This document shows positions 22,687 through 31,854 of a stretch of DNA of 64,000 bases, in pieces. The DNA is from Sinohyriopsis cumingii. Its lineage: Eukaryota > Mollusca > Bivalvia > Unionida > Unionidae. Position 1 is the first letter of the stretch. Each line of letters begins with the position of its first letter. The DNA lies in contig CM068829.1 of assembly GCA_028554795.2 (NCBI GenBank), forward strand, positions 136,903,579 through 136,967,578, read 5' to 3'. The notes under the pieces are model-generated. The model was not told the DNA's origin and made no database searches. It saw nothing but the letters and a program-made list of their open reading frames with translations. The position numbers and the translations under genes were made by a program.

Positions 22687-25600
22687 TATATACACGAGGT
22701 GATCATGTATAAGATTAGTTGAGTTCTTTTAACCAACCTAAAAGCCATACTTCCACAATATAGACTAAAATCATTAAGTTGTCCTCGAAGTTTGATGAGT
22801 GTTAACCATTAATAATAATAAAGTGATCTTTCACCTGACTGAGCATGTTACCACTGCATGCAGTATTTATGCATATAGTGCAGTTTTTACTAAATTTAGA
22901 ATACATGCTTATATAAATGAGATCTAGATTGAAGAAGTGAAGATGCATACAAATACACGAGGTTATAACCACTACTGCTGATTCAAGTTTGATCATACTT
23001 GGCCATTGGGCTTCTATATAGTCAAGCTTCACAGTGATGCTTATTATGAGTGTGATAAAGGTATGTTAATGAAGTGACATTGCATCTGATTGGCAGAGTT
23101 TCTTACGACTTGCACAACAGTGTTTATGGTCAAATTTAGATCTGACTTGTTTAATTATTTGCTTGTATGTCTGAGGCTGTAAGCAAATTCTATGCAAATA
23201 ATGTGGTGGTTCTACATCTCACTCGCCATTCTTGCTACTGCTCTTAAAACTATTTCTCATTAATTTTATCAGATTTGGTAAATAGATTTATCTCATCAAG
23301 ATATAGCAAAGGAGCAATTTTGTAAAAAAAATATTCATTCATATTAAACTCAAATTCTGCATCTGATTGGTTGACCTTGCAAATACTATAAGGGCTCTAT
23401 TTCTGACAAAAAGATTATTTTGATCTAATGTAGCAGAAATGCTTATATGATCAAAACATCTAACATATTTGATAACAAATAAGAAATAGTTTTTCATGTA
23501 AATTTGATAAACATTGATAAATCGGTTCATATCATTAAAAGCTTGGAAGAGTTTGATTACATGCGAGACCTTCACATATTAATCATGCTTTATTTAGAGA
23601 ATTATTTTTGTCAGGATTTAGTAAAATAGGTAAAATCGATATGGACTGGTTTTGTTATGTACAGCAACACTAGTTGTTTACTGAGTACTGAGGGAATTGG
23701 AGTAAGGCAAGGGTACATTGTAGTAGGTAACCTGGTTGACTTGATAACAGGATTGTAACACAAACATTTTTATCAGGAGTCTATCATACATACCATTGAT
23801 TCACTGCAGATCCTGCCCCCATTAGTTACCTTTTAATACATAAAGCATTTGGGTTTTTTATGTCACAAATCCCATAGGGATTAAAATTAACATCATAGGT
23901 CTCACTGGATAATTTTGTATTTTGACATACACCTAATTTTTAAGGTAGAAGGCATGAACCTAATTATCACAAGCCTAGCATTTCTAAATTCACACATAAG
24001 CTAAATCTATAATGTGGTTTAGATTTACTTTGAGTTAGGCATGGAAATAGGTTGGCTTGTTAGTGACTGCCTGTCACAGTTAGATGAGCATTGGAGATCA
24101 AATGCTTGATCTGCAAATGAGCTGCTGACCTTGATGTGTGTCTGCTACAGAGGCAAATATAAAAAAATCTAGATGGTTGAGGGTTGATGAAAAAAGTATG
24201 CTAATTTGTTATAGTACTAGTGAACTTTATTCATGCATAAGCCACATACTGATTCTTTTAGCTGCCTTGTCACAGAAAAATATTGAAAATAGCTATTTCT
24301 TGTCAAAAATGAATGTAAAATTTAGGAGATGGTGGCAGTGATGGTTCAGTATAGAAATCAATAGCTGCATCAGGAATTAACCTGATTACTGCAGTCAAAA
24401 TCTCACATGTATGCTTTCTACAAAAATCATTAGTTTGTTTTTGTTAGTATCTTCAGTGTAAAAGTATTCTCATTTTTCTGTAATTGGTCATTGTCGGATG
24501 AAAATTCACCAGATAAACTGTCCAGTGAGACCATAAAATACACAATTAGAAAATAAAATAAATTTATTCTAGAAAGAAATATTGCATGCAACTCTGTGAC
24601 ACAAATGAAATTAATGAGAAAACACTTAAACAAATGGCTAACATTACTCATCTGGCTTATATAACTTAACAGTTGGCCATTTCACTGTGGAGTAGTCAGG
24701 TATATCTAGTATTGTAAGAACAGAGCCTAAACAGTAATCTCAAAACTTTTATCAGATCAATTGCATACTTAGGTTTGGAAAGTATTACATGGGAATTATG
24801 TTAATTTTTAAAGATCAAAATGTACCTGCATGTTTTGACCCTACCAGAACCAAACTAAAAGCTCAAATGTGTGCAGTGCTTTTTGCTCGTCACAACATAA
24901 TTGGGATTATAACTGCTAACCCTACCCTCTAGCACACATTTAAGATCTTTAGAGTTTTTAAATACAGCCTTCTAATTATATAAGTTTCATTACATTGGTT
25001 AATAATTAGTCACATGTGATGATACTTGTAACTAATCAAACCACAGCCACTGAGAGCAGACTAAGCACTGATATTTATGTGGTACAGTGGCAATATACAG
25101 TCCGTCTGCTGCACATTTAGTTACCTGCCCATTAAACTGACAACACATGAAACAAACTGGACAATTCTGAAAGCCTTGAATTTGACTTTATTTATCTGTA
25201 TGGTAGAACAGAACATGAGTTGAAAAGCTTTTAATGAAAGACCTTGATATCAAACCTAATAATAACTGCAGGAGTTATATTATGGATAATTAACCATTCT
25301 CTCAGTTTCAAACTGGGCATTCCATCCCATGGGGTTCTAAATGTAAACCAAGTGTAACTGATATCCTAATGAACTGTAAAGACCATAGCAGCACAACAGC
25401 AGGGGGCCAGATATGTTCAGATCCAGGAATCATAGACCAGTTTCAAACTGATAATGAGCCACATAAAAATGACACATCTGCTAGAACTTATGTGATGAAG
25501 ATAACTTAAACTGCATTATTATTAATCCTCCTCCTCCACATCATCATAATTGAGATGCATCATATATGTTTTATTGTAAAATAGTTTATGCAACATAATT

Positions 25601-26425
25601 CAGTGAAGACCTTTACTGCCAATTTACCAGTGAACCATTTGTTTCAATGAACATATTTTATGTTGTAACAAGGAGCATCATTTAAACATTATGATACACT
25701 TATCATACCTGTATATGAAATCTTAATACTAACACTTATACTTGCAATACTACTACTAATAAAAACACTTGCACTGATAATTTGATTATGTTCAATTGGA
25801 CTTGTATCTAAATGATCACCAGCTGTATGAAAAGACATATTTTAATATATAGATATTGGATGGAATACTAGTTACCACAATTGAATAGTCATATGATAAA
25901 TGATATATTATTATTTTAAACAATTTATATTTGCAGTGAAACATACTTTTACATTATCTTCCCATAAATTTCATTTATAGAGCAGTATACTCTGCATTCA
26001 TTAAATTACTGAAATGGTTAATAATACAACAACAAATACTGCAACTTCCAGAACCACAAAAATCAAAAGATATAAACAAAAACTTCCCTACATGTATCAA
26101 CAGTTGTCACTTTATAGACAGAACCATGAAGATTTAGGACAGGATGTTAACAAATTAGGTATTCAAGTTAAAAAGAAAAAAATACCAAGTAAGCTTACTA
26201 CCAAAAAAATCAAACATTAACAGTGAATTTTAGTACATTCCCAGGAAACAGAATATATAATTTTTCTTAACTTGATCTGATACATCTTAAATCTATAGAA
26301 AATGATTCATATTGTATGACTAAAATATTATGTAAACAAAAATTCCATCACTTTTTTCAGATGCAACATGCATACCCCAACCCATCCTTCTTGATCATAA
26401 AGTATACCAGCATTCCACTATAAGA
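22687..26425. other. No gene recognised; AT-rich, possibly intronic
   Basis: I found no motif-bearing frame. A 68-codon frame at 26,014-26,220 with a Lys-rich end has no recognisable family and is not called as a gene. Confidence 0.45.
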
Positions 26426-26585
26426 TGAGGAGCTGTAGTTGCTCAGTGGTTAGCTTTCTGGACCTGTGAAATAAGGTAGGTTCAAATTCTACCATCGGAC
26501 CAACCTGGGTTAGCTACCATGGTGCGTCCTTGGGCAAGGCACTATACTTAAAGTGCCTTGGCACTAAATAACTTACTTGTGTTGC
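26426..26585 (+). repeat. tRNA-derived SINE
   Basis: A-box-like gctcagtggttagc (26,440-26,453) and B-box-like ggttcaaattct (26,479-26,490) mark a tRNA-derived head. It is followed by a central block ccttgggcaaggcac (26,527-26,541), a phrase common in invertebrate and fish SINE bodies, and an A-rich region with caaacac repeats near 26,600. Confidence 0.6.
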
Positions 26586-27432
26586 TTTACCATAAAAAGC
26601 CAAACCAAACACAAAACAACAACTTTAAAATATGAGTTGTGTCACTACTAAGTAAAGGAAAATCATACTGAAGAAATGTTTTTGTTAATACAATTTAATG
26701 GATCTAAAAATCTCTTTCTTCTGCAGGAGTTTAAAATGTTAAATTAAAAAGGTCATGGTACACATTGCTTTGTTCGTACACATCAGGCTCCGTATCCCAT
26801 ATCCAGCTAAAATTTTCAGTAGAGTCTGAATAAAAAATATTTTAATCTGGATGATAATATTCTTTCTCCATTCATATATTACATCAGCAAGATTGATCCA
26901 GATAAGATTACATTTTACTATAACACTGATGATGAGTATGCCTCATAACAACTGACAAATGTGGAGAGAATGGAGTTAAAATGAACTCTGATTTCTTTTC
27001 AGCCATAACACAAGATGATCATTTATTATGAAAAAACCTGAATAAAGTTGGAGTTCATAACCATGACAGTCTTGATATAATATAAATTCAATATATTATT
27101 GTTGTCTTGAGGTATAGTTCTGTATATTACAATCTCACACAAGATCAGCGTATATTTTAGTACCATACAGTTAGTTCAGGATTGTATTAATACCTATTCT
27201 GGTGAATGAAAACTGAATAAGTTTTACTATTTTGGAACCAGTTGCAATAAAGTTCACTACACAAGAGAAAATATGACTTTACTGTAATATCTAAAATGTA
27301 AAATCTGCAAACAGAATACTCGCTTGACTTTACACTTCAACTATATCATAATATTTATTTGAAATGAATTTATACAAATGGCATTAAATTGGGTTTCAGG
27401 CTGGTAATGACAATGGTCACACTGACTTAGAC

Positions 27433-27575
27433 CCAGGGTGGGCAACCTTGTGACCAATTGCCACAAGTGGCAAATTGGCCATGTAAGTTTGGCTCAGTTG
27501 TGGCATCGTATGATGTTTTTCACTTCTCATTCGCCACACCTGTGGCTACATTGAAAAATAGTTTGCCCACCTCAG
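27433..27575. mobile_element. 143-bp hAT-type MITE
   Basis: The 8-bp direct repeat acttagac is perfect on both sides (27,425-27,432 and 27,576-27,583). The termini ccagggtgggcaac and gtttgcccacctcag are imperfect inverted repeats of the kind seen in hAT elements. The interior has further inverted pairing (ccacaagtgg). It has no coding capacity. Confidence 0.75.
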
Positions 27576-27589
27576 ACTTAGACAACTAG

Positions 27590-29330
27590 TAAATTATGAA
27601 AGAAAAATGTCATTAAATTATGCTTTTCTGGATTGCTAGATTAATAAGTTATTGTTGACTTGAAGTTAGAATATTATGTCAGTGAAGATAACACTCACAG
27701 TGACTTTGACATTTTGAGCTTTTTGTGAAGACATTGGAATTATGTGTGTGAAGTGCTAGATTAAGTGTGTGTGTGTGATTTGGATTTGTTACATTACAAA
27801 AAAATGTAATGTAATTTAAAAAATTACTAGTTTAAAAAAACCTCAATCATATCATGGATTAAGTAATGATTAAATTGTATTGCAAAGATCAAATCAGCAA
27901 GGATAACACTCACAATGACTTGGGTATTCTATATCCCTAAGAACATTTTTGGACCTATACTGTATAAGAAATTGAATCATGTATTGCAGCATAAGAAAAA
28001 TTTCTCAGGCATGGAATTAGAGTCTTAAATACAGAAAATCAGTACATACACGTGTTGGTATGTGAAGATAACACTCACTTGACAATATAGCCAAGTTCTT
28101 ATAACAAATGATATAACTATATGTAGTTTGCTTGTAAAATAAGTTAGGAATGAATATTAATTATATAATTTAGAATAGAGAAAAGCACATTAAATTCCAT
28201 CAATAAATATTTTGTGCTTAAATAAAATCTTAAACAAAAATGTACAAGTCCAAAATATTTTGTTTTAGTGCTATGTCTTACTACCCAAATAACGGCCATG
28301 TATATGTGTTCCAATGTCAATTGTCATCGGAATGAGTAGTCCAAGTTTCAGGAATAGCTCACACACTTGGCAGCCTATATCGACACTCTTCCACTAATTT
28401 ATGTGTAATTAATATACTTACAGTGCTGTCTTTATCCTGGTGGAGTGAAAATATGACACTAGCAAATGGACACATTTTCATGTTCCATTGACATACATTT
28501 GAATTTGTTGCAATGCAATGGTAGTCGAGGTACGCCAAAGTTTGTTTAAGTAGGTTCATGTGGGGAATATGTTTCTTGAATGAAACAAAACATTGCTTAC
28601 AGTTCCAATAGGCAAAACATATTTTTATTTGTTTCCTTAAAGAATAATGTTTCAGCTTAACCCGATTTTGGCATTCCTGACTTTCATCGCTTTCCAGCCA
28701 ACTGAAATGTGGGCCAACAAAACTTGAAAACAGGTCCGGTTCTTTTGTGAGAATTTGAATTTATTAGAGAAAAGACATCAGGATAAGTGAAGTCTGACAA
28801 AAAAATTATAACTTTACTTTGTAGAAATGCATTGTTATTGGTTACCAGTTGTGTGTGATATTTCAGAAAATTTGACTTTCATTACACTGTTAGTCGACAT
28901 CAAAACGCTCCACACAGCACCCTTCGTTAGGCAGTAAGACCCATCAGCCCCCCAACAAATATATTGGGTGATGTGTCTTATGTTATCGGACTAGTCCAAA
29001 ATATTGCTTAAAGTTTCTAAACTATATACAGAACAGTAAGAAACAACTTAAAAAAAAATAAATAACTTTTAAAAAAGCTCATAGTAATTGCAATATTAGT
29101 TAGAAAGCTGCTGAGCTGTCTTCATACATGCAGCCCACAACACCTTATATACTTATGACATATTGCATAAAAACCCCAGCTTGTTAGAACCTTTAAACAA
29201 ACATGGGACTTAGTATCGCAAAAGTACATTTAGTAAATCTGCACAATAATTATATTTAAAAAATTACCAACTTAATAGTTTACACATTAGTACCTAATGA
29301 TTTTATAGCCAAGAAGAAAAAAAGTTGATT
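27590..29330. other. No gene recognised; contains a scattered short repeat
   Basis: The phrase gataacactcac occurs three times (about 27,690, 27,902 and 28,067), each preceded by a variant of agtgaa/agcaag. Otherwise the sequence is AT-rich and non-coding by eye. Confidence 0.4.
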
Positions 29331-29335
29331 TCTAG

Positions 29336-29536
29336 TGGTACATGCCATGTTTACTGCTGCTGCTCATAGCAAGAGTTCGAAACCTGTGTTAAGCTATGCA
29401 CTTTTACAGTATGATCGAGATACACCACATGACAAGATTAGTCAGCATGTGTTTGTATCAAGTGAAATAAAACAGAGAAAATCAAAACTTAAACACAGTG
29501 ACATACAGAAACTTAATATTGGTATAAACACATTGA
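29336..29536 (+). CDS. Putative host exon, interrupted at its splice donor by the Polinton
   Basis: An acceptor-like ttgatttctag precedes an open frame containing VLSYALLQYDRDTPHDKISQ and SSEIKQRKSKLKHSD. That pattern recalls the N-terminal segment of proteins with a C-terminal DUF4806 domain (a hydrophobic VxYxxD strand followed by xSSxIKxR). At the 3' end the pre-insertion sequence would read attga|gtatat, a plausible donor that leaves one base of a split codon. The exon beginning near 43,255 needs exactly that phase. The Polinton target duplication (attgag) covers the exon end, so the left copy has lost its donor and the right copy (39,316-39,322) keeps it. The link to the 43-46 kb exons is inference from phase and family resemblance; the exon itself is moderately supported. 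Confidence 0.45.
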
Positions 29537-29537
29537 G

Positions 29538-29993
29538 AGTAGTGAAGTGGGACGATATAGCGTCAATGGGACTTACCATTAAAAACCACCCTGGGACGAT
29601 ATAGCGTCAATGGGAAATTTAACATTGTGGAAACCCCTGGGATGATATAGCATCAAGGGGAATTTAACATGGGAATATGGGACTGTTTAGCGTCAAGGGG
29701 AATTGAACAGGGTGGGACTGTATAGCGTCAAGGGGAATTTAACATGGGCAAAAAAAAAAAAAAATCTTGGGCCTGTTGAGCGTCAAGGGGAAATGGAGCA
29801 GGGTCGGGACCCTATTTTAATAAGGTCCCGACCTGATGGGTCTATGGAAATGGAACAGGCGAAAATTGAAACAGGGAGGGGTCTCTATTTTTTATTTTTT
29901 TTAAAACAAAAAAAAAAATAAAAAAAGGGTAGGCAGTGAAAGTCAAGATCTTTTCGAGACCTATGAGTGGCCCTGAAAAGGGCCTTTGGGTTT
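29538..29993 (+). repeat. Polinton left terminal inverted repeat
   Basis: It is inverted relative to 38,851-39,315 with few differences by eye. It contains six copies of a motif like gggacgatatagcgtcaa (starts 29,549, 29,593, 29,639, 29,679, 29,714 and 29,769), a perfect 10-bp palindromic stem (29,802-29,811 against 29,824-29,833), an A/T-homopolymer zone, and at the inner end a histone-type stem-loop on the minus strand (29,969-29,984). Confidence 0.95.
29969..29984 (-). terminator. Histone-mRNA-type 3' stem-loop, left TIR
   Basis: On the minus strand this reads ggcccttttcagggcc: a 6-bp stem with a TTTC loop, 5' flank cccaaa and 3' flank actca, followed about 12 bases on by gaaaaga. It lies 23 bases after the stop of the minus-strand gene at 30,008. 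In animals this exact architecture is the replication-dependent histone mRNA 3'-end signal, bound by SLBP and cut with the U7 snRNP. Confidence 0.8.
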
Positions 29994-30007
29994 ATGTTAA
30001 TATGCCC

Positions 30008-30238
30008 TTAACATAAAGGGCATCTGTGACTTCTTCTTGTCCTTAGGCTTCGCCTGACTGCAGGACCATAGACTAAAACTCTTTTGAGACATCCTTGCCT
30101 CTCCACATAGATCCTACGTATCCATAGGCTGGTATCTGTCCTATGGACAACTGTCCACTTGGATCGGACGTACATCGGTATGTCTGTCCTGAACATCATC
30201 GAAGACACAAGCATAGAAGATTGAACGTTGGTCCACAT
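30008..30238 (-). CDS. Small Arg-rich protein of unknown function, leftmost Polinton gene
   Basis: I do not recognise this 76-residue protein. It starts MWTNVQSSMLVSSMMF, is rich in Arg (RSLRTRRSHR near the end) and finishes CPLC. I chose the ATG at 30,238 over the longer upstream frame. A TATA box (TATAAATA on the minus strand, 30,290-30,283) lies about 45 bases before it, a spacing shared with other genes of the element. The stop falls 23 bases before the histone-type stem-loop in the left TIR. It shares a divergent promoter region with the plus-strand gene at 30,435. A basic nucleic-acid-binding role is possible but is only a guess. Reality of the gene rests on promoter and 3'-signal context. 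Confidence 0.5.
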   Translation of the reverse strand: MWTNVQSSMLVSSMMFRTDIPMYVRSKWTVVHRTDTSLWIRRIYVERQGCLKRVLVYGPAVRRSLRTRRSHRCPLC

Positions 30239-30282
30239 GTTGAGGCGCCGAGAACAGGTGAAGGAATGCAGTGAACTACACT

Positions 30283-30387
30283 TATTTATAGGGAGAGGAA
30301 GGATTGAAACGGAGTTCACTGACCAATCCAAACACGCCCACATCCAATCCGAAGAGAGCAGTCTGTGACGTCATGTGGTCTATATAG
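30283..30387. promoter_or_regulatory. Divergent promoter pair with CRE-like site
   Basis: A minus-strand TATAAATA (30,290-30,283) serves the leftward gene. A perfect cAMP-response-type palindrome tgacgtca (30,366-30,373) and a plus-strand tatatag (30,381-30,387) precede the rightward gene whose ATG is at 30,435. The sites are seen directly; their use is inferred from spacing. Confidence 0.6.
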
Positions 30388-30434
30388 ATTTGCTAGCACC
30401 TGTGTGCAGTCAATTCATGCGACAGTTTTTCAAC

Positions 30435-31008
30435 ATGACGGAAACTCAGAAAACGATAAATTGGGGTGCACCAGCTGTGGAGACTACCCAAGGGAAACCG
30501 GACTTACTTTCAGAAGAGGTGAATTGGGATTTTGTGGATTTTCTTACCTCGCAAGAATTTGTTCCGGAACCTTCGTCACCTTCTCCTTCATTACCACACG
30601 TGGAGAAATTTAGACAGAGACAGAAAGAAGAATTGGAGAAATTTATACAACAGCAAAAGGAAGCGGAACAAGCTTTTCTCCTACAGCAACAGCAGCAAAA
30701 AGAAGAGGTAAGAAAAAAACAAGAAGAAGAAGAAGCAGCAGCAAAGAAACAAGGGTGTGAAAATCAAATGGTCACGGTACTGTTAGACATTTTAGCGGAG
30801 TTAAGAAGTCTGAAACAAATGTTATCAGACTTCTTTATTACGACCAAAGAGAATACGACCTTCCCGAGCTAAACACTCCAACCCTGTGACTAAGCCTCCC
30901 GTGCCACCCTTAGTGATTTCAACCAAATCATCATCATCAACACTACGCAGTCCAGAAGTAGGCCTTGGCCGTGGCAAAGGCTTAAGGCAGTTAAAGTTGA
31001 TTGCTTAA
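30435..31008 (+). pseudogene. Gln/Glu-rich coiled-coil protein with basic tail, frameshifted
   Basis: I do not recognise the family. The frame from the ATG at 30,435 begins MTETQKTINWGAP. Residues about 55-105 are a charged Gln/Glu/Lys-rich stretch (KQKEAEQAFLLQQQQQKEEV) likely to form a coiled coil, followed by a Leu-rich heptad-like segment (ILAELRSLKQMLSDFF). That frame stops at 30,872. The +1 frame then stays open to 31,008 with clear compositional bias: Pro-rich KPPVPPLV, then basic GLGRGKGLRQLK. A single indel at about 30,800-30,860 would join them at roughly 190 residues. The later stop leaves 21 bases before a histone-type stem-loop, which supports 31,008 as the true end. A TATA box and CRE-like site lie upstream. 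It could be a DNA-binding or scaffold protein; unknown. Confidence 0.6.
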
Positions 31009-31029
31009 ACTCACCCCTACACCAAAAAA

Positions 31030-31045
31030 GGCCCTTTTCAGGGCC
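31030..31045 (+). terminator. Histone-mRNA-type 3' stem-loop, internal
   Basis: This is the same 16-mer ggcccttttcagggcc as in both TIRs, here with the canonical flank accca. It is followed by cgtctgtcgaaaagagatag, a purine-rich block at the distance of a histone downstream element. The downstream similarity to the TIR sequence (tctgtcgaaaagagatagactttcaattgcc against tctcgaaaagatcttgactttcattgcc) shows that the whole 3'-end module was duplicated inside the element. Confidence 0.82.
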
Positions 31046-31204
31046 ACCCACGTCTGTCGAAAAGAGATAGACTTTCAATTGCCAACATCCATTCAAACTA
31101 TAAAAAAAAAACATTTTACCTCTGTAGTACGTGTGTATGAGTGTGTGAGTGTAGGTTCTTATTTTAAAATCAAAACCCAAAGACACTTACCTTTTAATAC
31201 ATAA

Positions 31205-31210
31205 TTTATT
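31205..31210 (-). terminator. Poly(A) signal for the CCHC gene
   Basis: A minus-strand AATAAA lies about 130 bases beyond the CCHC gene stop. This gene therefore appears to use ordinary polyadenylation, unlike its neighbours with stem-loops. A single hexamer is weak evidence. Confidence 0.35.
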
Positions 31211-31339
31211 CTTTTATAAATATTTACAATCCAATTCACAATTCACAACAGAGCACTTTAAAAAATTCATAAACTTCTTCTGTCTCATTGTTCACTCTCT
31301 GAGTTTTTTGAATTTCTTCACCACCACAGTCTTTTCCTC

Positions 31340-31720
31340 CTATTCCTCCTCACTTTCTTCTCTTCTTCTTTTCTTCTCCTGTTTCTTTTTCTTCACCTGT
31401 TTTCTTCTTCTTCTTCCTCTGAAGAATCCCTCTCTTCTTCTGACTCCTTGTTTCTTTTTTGGGCAATCTGGAGACCAGTGTCCTTTTTCTTGACAATAAT
31501 AACAGGTATCTTGACTTTTGTCTTTTCTAGCCCCTTTTTTTCTTTTTTGACGGTCTGGACACTCTGAAGACCAATGCCCTTTCTTCTGACAGATATAGCA
31601 AGTATCTTGACTTTTATCTTGAAAGGAAGGAGAGTAGTCCCTCGGCTGGTCTGAAGAGAATTTTTGGATGACCCCTCGCAAAGCTCTGATGAAACGTTCG
31701 ATCTGGGTAGTCTCTTCCAT
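31340..31720 (-). CDS. Two-knuckle CCHC zinc-finger protein
   Basis: This 126-residue protein carries two C-x2-C-x4-H-x4-C zinc knuckles, CYICQKKGHWSSEC and CYYCQEKGHWSPDC, each preceded by the repeated SQDT. A very basic and then Glu/Arg-rich tail follows (RRKQVKKKKQEKKRRREE). Knuckles of this type bind single-stranded nucleic acid, as in retroviral nucleocapsid and CNBP-like proteins. I took the ATG at 31,720 because a TATA box (TATATAAAA, 31,783-31,775 on this strand) lies about 55 bases upstream. The gene is divergent from PolB and shares its promoter region. It is intact. In the element it could coat DNA or RNA intermediates; that is inference. CCHC proteins are not standard Polinton core genes. 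Confidence 0.75.
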   Translation of the reverse strand: MEETTQIERFIRALRGVIQKFSSDQPRDYSPSFQDKSQDTCYICQKKGHWSSECPDRQKRKKGARKDKSQDTCYYCQEKGHWSPDCPKKKQGVRRREGFFRGRRRRKQVKKKKQEKKRRREESEEE

Positions 31721-31774
31721 CGTTGTGCTCGGTTTGAGAGTGAAATGAATAGTGAAAGGACAAGACACATACCC

Positions 31775-31807
31775 TTTTATATACGCTGGTCTGCTATGAC
31801 TATAAAT
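31775..31807. promoter_or_regulatory. Divergent TATA boxes between CCHC gene and PolB
   Basis: The minus-strand TATATAAAA (31,783-31,775) faces the CCHC start at 31,720, and the plus-strand tataaat (31,801-31,807) precedes the PolB ATG at 31,855. Both TATA-ATG spacings are close to 50-55 bases. Confidence 0.65.
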
Positions 31808-31854
31808 TAGTCCATGGTGTTTAAACTTTAGTCATTTGACTTTTTGCTATCAAG

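Noticed and set aside
26014..26220. Lys-rich 68-codon frame as a gene
   Set aside because: It has no promoter, splice, family or composition evidence beyond an open frame in AT-rich DNA.
31030..31045. A captured histone gene
   Set aside because: The stem-loop is histone-type, but neither the upstream protein nor any other frame in the element resembles a histone. The short GLGRGKG phrase is not enough.
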